Shown here in pieces: positions 32,885 through 43,623 of a stretch of DNA of 64,000 bases. A program made the position numbers and the translations under genes. The stretch lies in assembly GCA_019009955.1 (NCBI GenBank), contig CM032229.1, positions 83,379,001 to 83,443,000 of the forward strand. The letters run 5' to 3'. The first letter of the stretch is position 1. The number at the start of each line of letters is the position of its first letter. The notes beneath the pieces were generated by a model. It did no database searches. It saw only the letters and a program-made list of their open reading frames with translations, and was not told the DNA's origin. This stretch comes from Riptortus pedestris. Its lineage: Eukaryota > Arthropoda > Insecta > Hemiptera > Alydidae.

Positions 32885-33035
32885 GTATGGGACTCAGGTT
32901 AGCCATGGCCAGCCGATCGAGAAGTTGTTTCCCAATTAAACTTGGCAAGCAACTCACTAAATAAAATCCATTGCCCACCAGGCTAGAAAACGCTGATTAG
33001 CCATAGTTGCATAAATTAAACGTTAATAAATTATA
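32885..33035 (+). mobile_element. tRNA-derived SINE, decayed copy 6
   Basis: GGGACTCAGGTTAGCCATGG at the head; the box B region is largely deleted. The body remains: ACTCACTAAATAAAATCC, CCCACCAGGCTAGAAAA, TTAGCCATAGTTGC, AAACGTTAATAAATTA. Confidence 0.65.
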
Positions 33036-33049
33036 TATATATATATATA

Positions 33050-33661
33050 CACTCAACCGCAAAAAAAAACCGGACACTTCATTTTTGTCGTATTAAAGGC
33101 TAATTTTCAGCAATTTTCTTTATGTGGGTATTCTAGTTATTATAGAGAATTTAGAGTCTAAGTCCATTGAACTAATCCCTTCAGGATTAGTAAACAATTA
33201 GATAAAACTCAGATTAGATTTATTTGTCGTGAAGTTGATCTATTCTAAACTGTAAGTAGTTTTTCGCACATTTAAACATCTTTAATTATTAACCAAGCAT
33301 TTTCTTTAATTAATGTTTTATTTTTATTTCGGTCCAGAATAATGAGTCTTTCAAACTTAAAAGGAAGGCCGGAGCTTACGTTACATTGCCGAAACGCTTG
33401 GGGTAGCGAAGTCATTCACTGTAATAAAAATGAAGAATTTTGTTTTTTTTAGATGTGTTAATTTATCCTTTTTCTTTTTTTTTATTTTGTATTTTTTTTG
33501 TAAATAATCAATAAACATTATTCACTTTTGGCAGATTTTGTTTAAATAACCTATAGATTAACCAATTATTTTAATTAAAAAGATTAATATACGTATATAT
33601 TAAGTATTTAACAAAATTATAAGACTAAATCTAAGTGTCCGGTTTTTTTTGCGGTTGAGTG
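33050..33661 (+). mobile_element. Tc1/mariner-type deletion derivative with ~30-bp TIRs
   Basis: Ends are inverted: CACTCAACCGC-A9-CCGGACACTT on the left and AAGTGTCCGG-T8-GCGGTTGAGTG on the right, flanked by TA on both sides. Inside, plus-strand 33382-33417 reads YIAETLGVAKSF, matching the IAETLGVAKSTV helix-turn-helix typical of Tc1-type transposases. The rest of the transposase is gone. The element sits between the (TA)n parts of a HIN-like repeat. About 612 bp. Confidence 0.85.
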
Positions 33662-33663
<2 letters not shown>

Positions 33664-33731
<68 letters not shown>

Positions 33732-34199
33732 TTTAATTTCTTATGACAAATCTAAACAGATTCTACAGTGTAAAAAAGTCGGCTGAATATTTATTAAAAC
33801 CCGAAATATATGCAATGAAGAAGGAAAATATTTTTGCCATACATATCTTTCATGTTAAGCAATTTTTTATCATAGTTGCATCTCCGTTATTATACGTCAG
33901 ATCTAAAGTGAATAGGACCAATCTTATTGCAAATTATATTATTCCAAATGTTCTATGATGTTGTTTTCTTTTATTAATCGAGATATTTGTATTTTTTAGT
34001 TTTCAGCCTTGAGTAAACTCCCATTCCTACTCAGATCACATAAACAATAAGATGTTATATTATGAAACACTTTATTTGAAGCCTAAATACTAAGTATTGT
34101 TCTCATAGAACTTTTACGTTTTGAAATACGTGATACAAATACATGACACACGTGGGAAATCTGCTTAGTTAACGCAGCCCCTACTTGACGGACTTTTTT
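33664..34199 (+). mobile_element. HIN element, 5'-truncated
   Basis: Starts in (AT)n to about 33727, then HIN interior (GCATCTCCGTTATTATACGT, AATAGGACCAATCTTATTGC, TCAGCCTTGAGTAAACTCCC) and a full 3' end: CACGTGGGAAATCTGCTTAG, GCAGCCCCTACTTGACGGAC, TTTTTT. Confidence 0.75.
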
Positions 34200-35200
34200 A
34201 TAATTATTGCAGCTAACGTGAGTTAAAAAAAATATTTTTGGAAACAGCAGTGGCTGTATTTTATTTCATCCTTTGCTAAGATATATTTGTTTTTATAATA
34301 GATTTAATGACCTGTGAAGTTATAAAAGGACCGTCTATTTTTGAATGAATCGTTGGCGAGAGAGTAAAATAGAGACAAAGGTTCCGATTGGGTGGGTGGA
34401 CCTAAGAATGCAGTTGGGCTTTATGAACCGTGATGACCTGTTGTAGCTATTTTGGGTCATTGACGATTAAAAGGTCGACTACCAGAAGAATAAACACCTC
34501 AAATCAAACTTGGACAATCACGGTATGCTTTCTAAGGTAAATATTCTGCTATAACGTCAAATCAAAAAATAAGTCCTGAGTATTATTAACGTTCTCGTTA
34601 CTACATATTTCATAGTCAGTTGCACCAAGATTACGACAAATGTCATCTACCAAAATAACTTTATTTTAACATAGTATACTTTCGGCAGACCTTGCTGCAA
34701 TCATCAGTTTTCTTGTCAGTGGTGTTATAAGAACTAGTTTCATTTCTGTTTACCCAAAGAACTAACTTCTAGTTGGTTCCTCTTGTGTTTTAAACAGGAA
34801 GAGGGGATTAAAAAGGAAAATAATATTGTGAGAAATTGAATTCGTTATTACAAATTTCCCAATGGATATCCGTATATTTGGTGCTTTTCAAAATGTTGAC
34901 GATGGGCCATTTAAATGCCAAAAACAGGTTTTCAAGGAATAATAGAGTATTAAATAATGTAATATGTATGTCGATCTAGAAAGATAATGTCCCCACCGTG
35001 ACATACAATTTGAAAACACCAAAATGAGGCTTACAAAGTTGGTTAATGTTTAGTAAAATAATTTTAAACAGAATTCACTCTTTACATTTTCCTGATGAAG
35101 CAATATTAACGAAGATAATGACGAATATAAGTTTTTACACCCATTTAAATTCCCAGTCCTGTCGGTGGTTCTAAAGTATGAAATAGTCCTTATTGAGAAT
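34200..35200. other. Intergenic with a retroelement-end-like motif at 34680-34730
   Basis: Minus strand reads AAAACTGATGATTGCAGC, AAGGTCTGCCGAAAGTATAC, followed by TTAAAATAAAG. It is the same CTGANGATG-stem-CGAAA pattern as at 19.15 kb. No coding remnant recognised. Confidence 0.4.
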
Positions 35201-35788
35201 ATCCTTATCCTTGATACATGTACACAAAAATTCTAGCTAGGAAGAAACGTATAGAAGTACAATTACAGAGTAACCATAGTTTGAGAAGATTGGTTCTATA
35301 AAATGTTTTAATACGACTTATTGTAACGGAGATATAATGCATTTTCGAATTCCGTATTCCTCGTCCAGTTTCAGCCAATAAATAATATGACATAATGTGT
35401 TGACTAAGACAGTTAAATATCGAGTATGGCATTAATAAAATAAATTTTCGAGTTAAGAATGTCAAATCTTAAATGGTGGTGACGTCATCACACTATCTAT
35501 TTGCAAGTAACTCACACAGTAAAAGTTCAATGAAAACAATATTTAGTATTTAAGCTTCCGAGAATGTGGTTCATTATATAACAAAGATTTGCATTTTTAT
35601 TTCTGTTAATACACTATAATAACTTTTATGGCCAATTACATTTTCAATAAAATTGGTTCTATACAATTTTTCGATCCAACTATAATAATGGAGGTATTTC
35701 GATTTGCGAAATTCCTCTCCTCTAGCAATTTTCTTCGTTCGTTCAAAGTTCGTCTTTCTCGACGAACCTGATCTTTGGTTTTAAATAA

Positions 35789-35841
<53 letters not shown>

Positions 35842-35959
35842 GTAACCTCTGTCTGTACATTGATTTTTTTCTCGAAATTTCACGATAACTTTTCGTTTCA
35901 CATGTCATAGACACCATAACTGCATTTTGTTTCTTTCGTGTCTGTTTGTTTGTTTGTTA

Positions 35960-37860
35960 CCTTTTCACGCATAAACGGCTGAACCGAATTTTATGAAACT
36001 TGGTATGTATATTACTAATAACCCAATTTAGACTTTAGGCTATGTTAATCTTCTCTGAGGTGAACAGGAGTGGGGGTTATAAGGGAAGCCAGAAATAAAA
36101 AATAGCCATATTTCGTTTCCTATTGCATTTTCGGCAATTATGCACATAACAAAAGTTGTTTATGTTGTTATTTGGAATAACTTTTGTTATGTACACTTTT
36201 GTCGTATACATAAGTATAAATGAGTTATACACTAAAAACTATAGCGGGAGTCAACAATTTTTTTTGGCACAAAAGACTCAACCGAATTAAACGAAACTCA
36301 GTATGTAGGTTGGTATTAACTCATCCTTGATTATAATCTACAGGAAAATTTTTAGGAACGAACAGGAGTAGGGGTTGTAATGGAAGCACGAAATGAGAAC
36401 TTATATTTTATTTTTTATTGGTTTTTCTGCAAACATGTACAGAATAAAATTGTTTTTTTTTTTATTTAGAGTAACTTTTGTTATATATACTTTTGTCTTA
36501 TAAGGAAGTATAATCGACATATCTATATATATATAAAATTGTAACCTCTGTCTGTACATTGATTTTTTTCGCGAAATTTCACGATAACTTTTCGTTTTAC
36601 ATGTCATAGACACCATAACTGCATTTTGTTTCTTTCGTGTATGTTTGTTTGTTACCTTTTCACGCATAAACGGCTGAACCGAATTTTATGAAACTTGGTA
36701 TGTATATTACTACTAACCCAACTTAGACTTTAGGCTATATTAGTATCCTCTGAGACGAACAGGAGTGGGGGTTATAAGGGAAGCCTGAAATTAAAAATAG
36801 CAATATTTCGATTCCTATTGGTTTTTCGGCAAATATAAAAATAGCAAAAGTTGTTTATGTTGTTATTTAGAGTAACTTTTGTTATATACACTTTTATCGT
36901 ATACCGAAGTTTAAATGCGTTATACGCTAAAAATTATAGCGGGAGTCAACAATATTATTTGCCAAAAAAGAGTCAACCGAACTAAATAAAACTCGGTATG
37001 TGTATTAGGAGTGAGACCTTCATTATAATAAGCCATACCAACATTTCTATGGACGGGCAGGAGTGGGGGTTATAAGGAAAGCCTGAAATTAAAAATAGCG
37101 ATATTTCGTTTCCTATTGGTTTTTCCGCAAATATAAACATAACAAAAGTTGTTTATTTTGTTATTTGGAGTAACTTTTGTTATATACACTTTTTTCGTAT
37201 ACCGAATTATAAACGAGATATACGCAAAAACCTATAACGAATGTGAACAATTTTATTTGAAACGAAAGACCCAACCGAAATGAATAAAACTCGGTATGTG
37301 TATTAGCACTAACGCTTTCATTATAATAAGCCATACTAACATTTCTAGGGACAGGCAGGAGTGGGGGTTGTAAGGGAGGCCTGGATTTAAAATAGTGGTA
37401 TTTTGTTTTCTATTCGTTTTTCGGCAAATATGAACCTAACAAAAGTTGTTTATTTAGTTATTTAGAATAACTTTTGCTATATTGATTTTTGACTTTTAAC
37501 AAAGTATAAACGAGATATATACTATAAACTAAAGCGGGAGTCAACTATTTTATTGGGCGCTAACGATTGAACCGAACTTAACAAAACTCGGTATGTAAAT
37601 TAGCATTAATTCTCCCATGATTATAAGCTATATTAAAATTTTTAGGTTCGAACGGGAGTGGGAGTTATAAGGGAGGTCTGAAGTAAAAATTCACGGTATT
37701 TCATTTTCTATTTGTTTTTCGGCAAAGGTGCACATAACAAAAGTTGTTTACTATGTTATTTAGAGCAACTTTTGTTTCATTCACATATGTCGTAAAATGA
37801 AGTAAATATGGGATATAAGCTAAATCTATAGCGGTAGTCGACGATTTTATTAGTACTTAT
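35960..37860 (+). repeat. ~299-bp tandem repeats inside the Helitrons
   Basis: The marker AGGAGTGGGGGTTATAAGGG recurs near 36067, 36367 (outer), 36761, 37059, 37358 and 37655 (inner), so spacing is close to 300 bp. Each unit includes AACTCGGTATGT, AACAAAAGTTGTTTAT and AACTTTTGTTATATACACTT. Two or more units are in the outer copy and about four in the inner copy. Confidence 0.8.
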
Positions 37861-38937
37861 TTAAATAAGTTTATAACACTTAAGTGTTTTTAATATAGGC
37901 ATATTATGACAAATGATTTTATGTTTTAGCATTATCTATTTCGATTATTTAGTACTAAGTATGATTCGGATTAGTGAGATTATAAATCCCCCTCCCCCTT
38001 CGCCTCATTTATTTATTTTCCCTAGAAAATAACTTTATTATTTATTTCCAATAGAAATTTAAACTATAAGAGCATTTCCATTATTTAATTTGTATAATGT
38101 ATAATTAAAAAAAAATCGTGCTGAATTTCCTCAAGGAGTGATAGGGGAAGTAGTAGGGAATCAAACTCTTTGATTTTGGTTATATACTATCTTATTACCG
38201 ATATCTTCATGTTATTGAAACAAATATGTACTATCATAACAATTAAACGTAAATGTCATTATGACAAAAGACAAAATGCTCTTAAACTCGATATGATTAT
38301 TTAAAGTATTACTTAGGTTGCAGGGACGACTACGATCTCTTCCCCTCGACTAGCTTTTTGAATATAATTGAAATTATTTTTAGGGTAACACTATTATTTA
38401 ATGCCATCAGGTAGATAAATTATTACAATAATATTTTGAATTAATAATTTAAGGAGAAGAGTGTTGATAGCTTTAATGCGAGAGCGGAAATAGACGGAGG
38501 CTAATAGAGTTAATTGAGTTTACTAATTTCCTGTGAAATGCTGGACATTACGGGAAGTGATTACCACTGAGATCTACTATTATGAATATAACCTTACGTG
38601 CTAAACTATGCTTAAACTATATGTGCTCGGATTGGTTTTTGACAGGAAATAAGTTTCATTATAGACGATATTTAATTGTAATAAATACTATCCATGATTA
38701 TGGTTTGAAGTATTCAAAAAGGTGAGTTAAAAAATGGCAAGGGATAGATTAGGAACACATTTTTATTTATTCTTCAAATATAAAATTTCTCATTTATAAG
38801 TCGCCTGCCTGACCCTCACAGCAAAACAATGCGCGCCGACGAAAGTGTAGTTGTAAACATTGAAGCCTTGCCCAAAAAAATACTATCATCATTCAGCCTT
38901 AAATGATTTCCCGAGCGAAGCCGGGTACCTTAGCTAG
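36522..38937 (+). mobile_element. Helitron, inner copy (non-autonomous)
   Basis: 5' TCTATATATATATAAAATTG at 36522 preceded by A; 3' end CCCGAGCGAAGCCGGGTACC then TTAGCTAG at 38937, followed by T. 2416 bp. The flanks GACATA / TATGCTATAA rejoin into one tandem unit of the outer element, showing later insertion. Close similarity of the first 130 bp to 35789-35950 shows the two belong to one family. Confidence 0.88.
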
Positions 38938-40389
38938 TATGCTATAAATGTGTATGAGGCGAACTCAACTGAACAGAACTCTGTATCATCTGACGGCTAT
39001 TAAATTATAAGCTATATTAACAAAAATGCTCAAAACAAACTCTGTTCCGTTGTTATTTAGATTAACTTAATATATATCTTAGTCGTTTAAAAATGTGTAT
39101 TTTGTAGTCTGTAATTCATTCCAATGTTATACCATTCCATGTTTTAATTTAATTTTACCTCACCATGATAAATTATGGCAATAAAAAAGAACATTTCATT
39201 AGTATTATGCATTTGTAAAACAATTAACTGATTTCATGAGGAACAAAGTATATTACTCCCCCCTCCCCTCTTCTGTCTTTTACCGGAACATTAATTAATC
39301 GGAAGTAAGTAATTTCTTCCTCCATTGTGTTTAAAAAATCAATTCATTTACAAAAAACGAAAGTATTTAAACATACATTATTAGAATTGAAAATAGAATG
39401 TGAATATAAGGTAATGTAAGCGGAATTGAGTTAGAATTAGTCATGTTCTGTTGGTTATCCTGGAACGTCGGGGAGGGGTGGGGAGACCTTCCTGGAATCT
39501 AGAACCTCTCTCACTCCTCAACTCGCTTTTAGAATACAAATTAAATTATTCTTAGGGTATCACTGTTATTTATTTACAACCGGTATACAAGTTACTAGAA
39601 AATATTTTGTTCAATGTTTTAAATAAATAACTTAAGTAAAGGAATTTTAATGGTGAAGCGGGGGCGGAAGTTGTCGGGAGACTAGCACAGTTAATTGTGT
39701 TAACTTATTTCCTGTGAAATGATAGAACTGCATTCTACTCAATGTTACTACTACGTATACAACTAAGCTCACAATCTAGGATTGGTTTCTGGCAGGAAAT
39801 ATGTACATTATAGGTAATATTTAATTCTAATAAACGCTAACCATGATTATGATTTGAATTATTCACAGTGTGTCAAACAATGGACACGGGATTGCCTATG
39901 GACTTATTTTCATTTATTCCTCAAAACTAAAAATTCTACTCTATAAGTCCCCCTGCCTAACCCTCACGGGAAAACTATAAGCCCAGACGGGAAGTGTAGT
40001 TGTACACATTGAAGCACTGCCAAAAATAAAAACCAACATTCCCTCTTATGATTTCCCGAGCGAAGCCGGGTACCTTGGCTAGTACAGCTATATATTCAGT
40101 TTGGTGACGTTAAGACGAAAATTGCGACCACTAGAGCGGTAACAAATAAAAAATATATTTTCATACATAACTATGGCACAGACCTCATTTTCGTCATCTC
40201 CTTGGTAGGATTGATGGACATTTGAGGAAATTTTTCGAAAATCATGTCATGAGTACGAGCCAATTTCCACTAAGGGAAATCTGCTAACAAAAGAATCTGT
40301 AGCCATAGGCAACAAAATTTCGTCCTATAAATAGCTCTCTTGATCAGTTTTGTTGTTACATAAATATAAGATAATGAAGTTCATATTGA

Positions 40390-40736
40390 AAGTTTCGAGT
40401 TGCAGTTTACCGCATTTTCCTTCAACAAACAGATCCTGAGATGTTTGAATGACCAATCACTGGCATCATTACCACCAATCATTACTAAATACCCAACTAA
40501 CTTTAATGACAGTACAACAAATATACAAACGGAATGTATACAGACAGCAATCTTTGAGGTTCTGGCACGCGACCTTGAGCAGAGCATAAATGCAGACCTC
40601 ATTGCATAAGTAGAAACTGAAAAAGAATGGCGTGAGCTAATAAACATATTACTCCCAGATTTGATAAGAGAAACAGAATTCCGTCTCCTAGTGAGTTGGC
40701 AGTTGGAATGGGCAGATGGGAGCCCAGATAATAAAT
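40390..40736 (+). pseudogene. Unidentified decayed reading frame
   Basis: Protein-like frame: LRCLNDQSLASLPPIITKY, TECIQTAIFEVLARDLEQSI, one TAA, then ETEKEWRELINILLPDLI and RLLVSWQLEWADGSPD to TAA. Probably a remnant of a transposon or retrotransposon protein; family not recognised. Directly right of the HIN 5' end. Confidence 0.35.
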
Positions 40737-40954
40737 AAACTTCAAAGTTTGTGAAATACTATTTTATATCAGATTGACCTTCTTTGCAGCCAAAAGAATA
40801 AAGGAAGGGGATATATCATCCCTTGGAAAGTTTAGATCAGATATACATACAAAGAATAAAACACTCATTTTTAATTCTAAATGACATAAGAGTATTTCCA
40901 ACTGAGTTTCACATTAGTACGTTACCACGTAAAATCCCAGCTACAAATATCTGT

Positions 40955-41180
40955 ATTATTATTATTATTTATTAACGTCCACTTTTTGCAACTAAGACTA
41001 ATTGGGTCGGGTTATCTACAGGTTTCCACCCTTCTCTAGCCAGGGTGGCACTCAGGATTTCATTTAATGAATTCCATTAAATTAATTCCATTTCCTTGGC
41101 GGGAATCGAACTCTCCTTTCGAGGTTTACCTTGTGACATTAAGGTCAAAGCTTCAACTCATAGGGCCAACCTGAGCCCAA
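40955..41180 (-). mobile_element. tRNA-derived SINE, copy 7
   Basis: (AAT)n tail at 40955-40970, ATTAACGTCCACTTTTTGCA, CTAAGACTAATTGGGTCGGG, TCTAGCCAGGGTGG, box B as GGCGGGAATCGAACTCTCC, and GGGCCAACCTGAGCCC at the head. Reverse-complement orientation. Confidence 0.85.
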
Positions 41181-41546
41181 AATATCTGTATTTATTTTTG
41201 TCACAAACATGATCTTAACAGACCCTGGTGCCATTATCAGGCGCTAAAACACAAACATAACACTAGCCGTGTTCGACGGACGGGGTGAATAGAAATTGTT
41301 TGCCATGGGATTTAAAGATTGCATAAACCCCTCGCCCGGAACTCTGAAGTCAAAACTAGATGAAATTTATAAAAGTAAATGGCGTTTTAGGACCGTAATC
41401 ATTTTTCTAAACACAATATGTTTTTAACATTTTCTCTTTAAATTCAATATTTACCAAGGTATTGTATGTGATTTAACTTCGAAGTAAACTCCCACTCGGA
41501 GTAGAAGATTCTCGAATTTATATAGAAAATCGGACAAACCTTGGAG

Positions 41547-41606
<60 letters not shown>

Positions 41607-41690
41607 CATTGTTGACTATGATGGCATTTTTATTGCAAGGGCTCAAGGCGTTCCATTAAACTTTCTGTCTATGCGTAATGAGTTTCCTAA
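41181..41690. other. Intergenic with (AT)n microsatellite
   Basis: (AT)n at about 41549-41602. Minus strand 41215-41265 carries a CCTGATAATGGCACCAGGG motif of the retroelement-end type. No coding frame. Confidence 0.45.
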
Positions 41691-41694
41691 GGGC

Positions 41695-42040
41695 CCTGGT
41701 AACTGTAGGGGGGCTTTTAGAAAGAAAATTTTAGTTTTGAAAAATAAATCAAAATGAGTTCCTAATCAATCCCCCTCTACTGTCTGACACACCATGAATA
41801 ACTCAAATCATAATCATGGATAGGATTTATATTATTGAATATGACAAATGTGTTATATAAATAGCATTATATACGTAATAATTAATGTGAGTAGAAAGCA
41901 ATTCCAATAATGCCAAAATTTCACAGGAAATGAGTTAACAAAATTAACTGTGTTAGTCTCCCGACAACTTCCGCCCCCAGATATTGGTTATTAAAATTGA
42001 TTTACTTAAATTGTTTATTCAAATCATTTAAAAATCCCCC
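41695..42040 (-). mobile_element. Helitron interior fragment
   Basis: Reverse complement of the 3' half of the Helitron family: ATTTTAGTTTTGAAAAATAA, ATAATCATGGATAGGATTTA, TTCACAGGAAATGAGTTAAC, CTGTGTTAGTCTCCCGACAA and CTTCCGCCCC correspond to 39650-39930. Both ends are missing. Confidence 0.7.
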
Positions 42041-42310
42041 GCAACCTTATTAACACACGTAATAATCAAATTGAGTTTAAACACATATAGTGTATAGTCA
42101 TGTATGACTACCAAATAATGTGTTATAGTCATTGATAGTCCATAGTTAATTCAATAACTTCAACATATCGTAGGAAATAAGAAAATACATACCAGAAGTA
42201 AAGAGTTTGTTTCTCCTCAACATTTGCTATCGAACGTTGTGCAACAATATTATAGGGGTTTATAGTTATGATATTAACGATGTGTTTCGTAATATGTTGA
42301 ACATAATTAA

Positions 42311-43087
42311 AAGCCCGTCACGCAGGGGCTGCGTAAACTAAGCAGATTTCCCACGTGAAGTTTTACAATAGAGAAATCCGCCTAATAACAGCTGTGGTAG
42401 GAAGGGATCTCTAAACCTATTCACGAGGGACGAATAGTTCTGGAAACGGCCACCGGAGCTCTCGGCGGAGAGTCCGGAAAATGGGGTTCCGTCGACCACA
42501 CACACCATACAAATGCAAATATCTCGGTTAATATTCAAGATACAGAATAAATGTATGGAATAATATTTATAGTAAATTTAATTTACAATAAGATTGATTC
42601 TCTTGGCGGAAACTCACGACTAGACCCGAAGTTAACCGATCTCATCTCAGAAGCTGAAAACAGAAATATGCAAATATCTCGGTTAATATTCAAGATACAG
42701 GATAAATGCATATAACGCTATTTATAGTAAATTTAATTTGCAATAAGATTGACTGTATATAATTTTTCGATCCGACGTGTAGTAACGGAGATATTTCGAA
42801 TTTTCGAAAATCCTCCCCTTTAAACCCCCCCTCCCACTGGTCCGATTTCAGTCATTAACGAACTTGATCTTTATTTTTACATAAAACGTTTAAATATCGA
42901 GTTTGGTAACGATCAAACGAAAATTGCGACCGCTAGAGCATTAACAGACAAATATATATATATAATTTTGAACGGACCTCATTCTCGTCATCTCCTGGGT
43001 AGGATCGATGGACAGTTGAAGAAATTTTTCGAAATTCGCGTCATGAGTACGACCACAATAGCTGATTTCCCTTAAGGGAAATCTGCT
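42311..43087 (-). mobile_element. HIN element, complete copy
   Basis: 3' end at 42311 (AAGCCCGTCACGCAGGGGCT, AAGCAGATTTCCCACGTGAA); 5' end at 43087 (palindrome GATTTCCCTTAAGGGAAATC at 43064-43083). Carries a GC-rich module at 42395-42500 (CACGAGGGACGAATAGTTCT, GCCACCGGAGCTCTCGGCGG) that is shared only with the copy at 60983-61724, defining a subfamily. C-runs at 42820-42835 are the complement of the G-tract. Confidence 0.85.
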
Positions 43088-43404
43088 AAAATACACCTGG
43101 TGATGCAATCATTGAAATTAAAATAAATAAATAAGGGGATTCTTTGTCGGAAATAAAGAAGAGGGAGAAAAATGTTGATTCAGCCTTAAAGTTTAATTTA
43201 AATAGAAGGGGAGTAGATTTTTCTAATAGGCATAGTGAATATGTTGTCCAAGAATTAGGCTGTAATTGGTTATAAAGAAAAATGATAAAAAAGGTTTGAA
43301 AAGAAGATGAAATCATTTGCGGAACAGTATTGGCAACAATCACGGCAGTCCCAAAGATGAAGATATTAGCATTTCCCGTCCGAGAATAGCTTCCTGATTG
43401 AGTT

Positions 43405-43565
43405 GTCTGTTCCTCTTGGAAGGAGAGGGTGGCATAGCACCCCCGTATCAGCTGTAGATAAGGAGAGGGCGGGAGGGAGGGGGTGGAGGGGCCAGCCAGT
43501 AGTGTACAGGCTCTCGCTCAGGGTGGTTTGTGTGTGTCTCTCGCTCTCTCTATATCGCGTGTGCT
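43405..43565 (+). promoter_or_regulatory. GC-rich promoter-like block
   Basis: A GC-rich island in an AT-rich region: AAGGAGAGGGTGGCATAGCA, AGAGGGCGGGAGGGAGGGGG, then TGTGTGTGTCTCTCGCTCTC and TATATCGCGTGTGC just before an ATG. No TATA box is evident; CT/GT-rich composition suits a broad, TATA-less promoter. Confidence 0.45.
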
Positions 43566-43623
43566 ATGCCTCCTTCACAGAGAGCTAGGAAGAAGGTCAG
43601 AAGGGTTGCTGAAGAACCACCAG
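43566..43623 (+). CDS. Candidate first coding exon of an unidentified gene
   Basis: ATG at 43566 opens MPPSQRARKKVRRVAEEPP and meets a donor-like CCACCAG|GTTAGG at 43623, leaving phase 1. The peptide is short, basic then acidic and Pro-flanked, like the N-terminus of a nuclear protein. It follows a GC-rich block, is not part of any repeat seen here, and its codon use differs from the AT-rich surroundings. No downstream exon was found up to 64000, so the gene would have a very long first intron or this is a chance ORF. I do not recognise the family. Confidence 0.45.

Larger units (their letters stand above)
35789..40082 (+). mobile_element. Helitron, outer copy (non-autonomous), carrying an inner Helitron
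   Basis: 5' TC at 35789 preceded by A, then (AT)n and AAAATTGTAACCTCTGTCTG; 3' CTAG at 40079-40082 followed by T, with the stem-loop CCCGAGCGAAGCCGGG about 11 nt before the end. These are canonical Helitron ends with A^T insertion. Without the inner copy it is about 1.88 kb. The interior has ~299-bp tandem units and no Rep/helicase frame, so it is non-autonomous. Confidence 0.85.
35505..40288 (-). mobile_element. HIN element split by nested Helitrons
   Basis: 35505-35788 holds HIN interior in minus orientation (AACAATATTTAGTATTTAAG, TTCTATACAATTTTTCGATC, GACGAACCTGATCTTTGG). The interior resumes at 40083 (TATATATTCAGTTTGGTGAC, AATTGCGACCACTAGAGCGG) and runs to the 5' end (CCACTAAGGGAAATCTGCTA, 40288). 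The two halves are consecutive in the HIN consensus, so the Helitron at 35789-40082 was inserted into it. Confidence 0.8.

Noticed and set aside
34680..34730. Annotation as a functional hammerhead ribozyme
   Set aside because: Two unpaired bases separate the CUGAUGA core from stem II and no convincing stem I could be drawn; kept only as a finding.
36060..37700. CRISPR-like or satellite array from regularly spaced repeats
   Set aside because: Units are about 300 bp, diverged, and lie inside Helitrons in eukaryotic DNA; there is no short-repeat/unique-spacer pattern.
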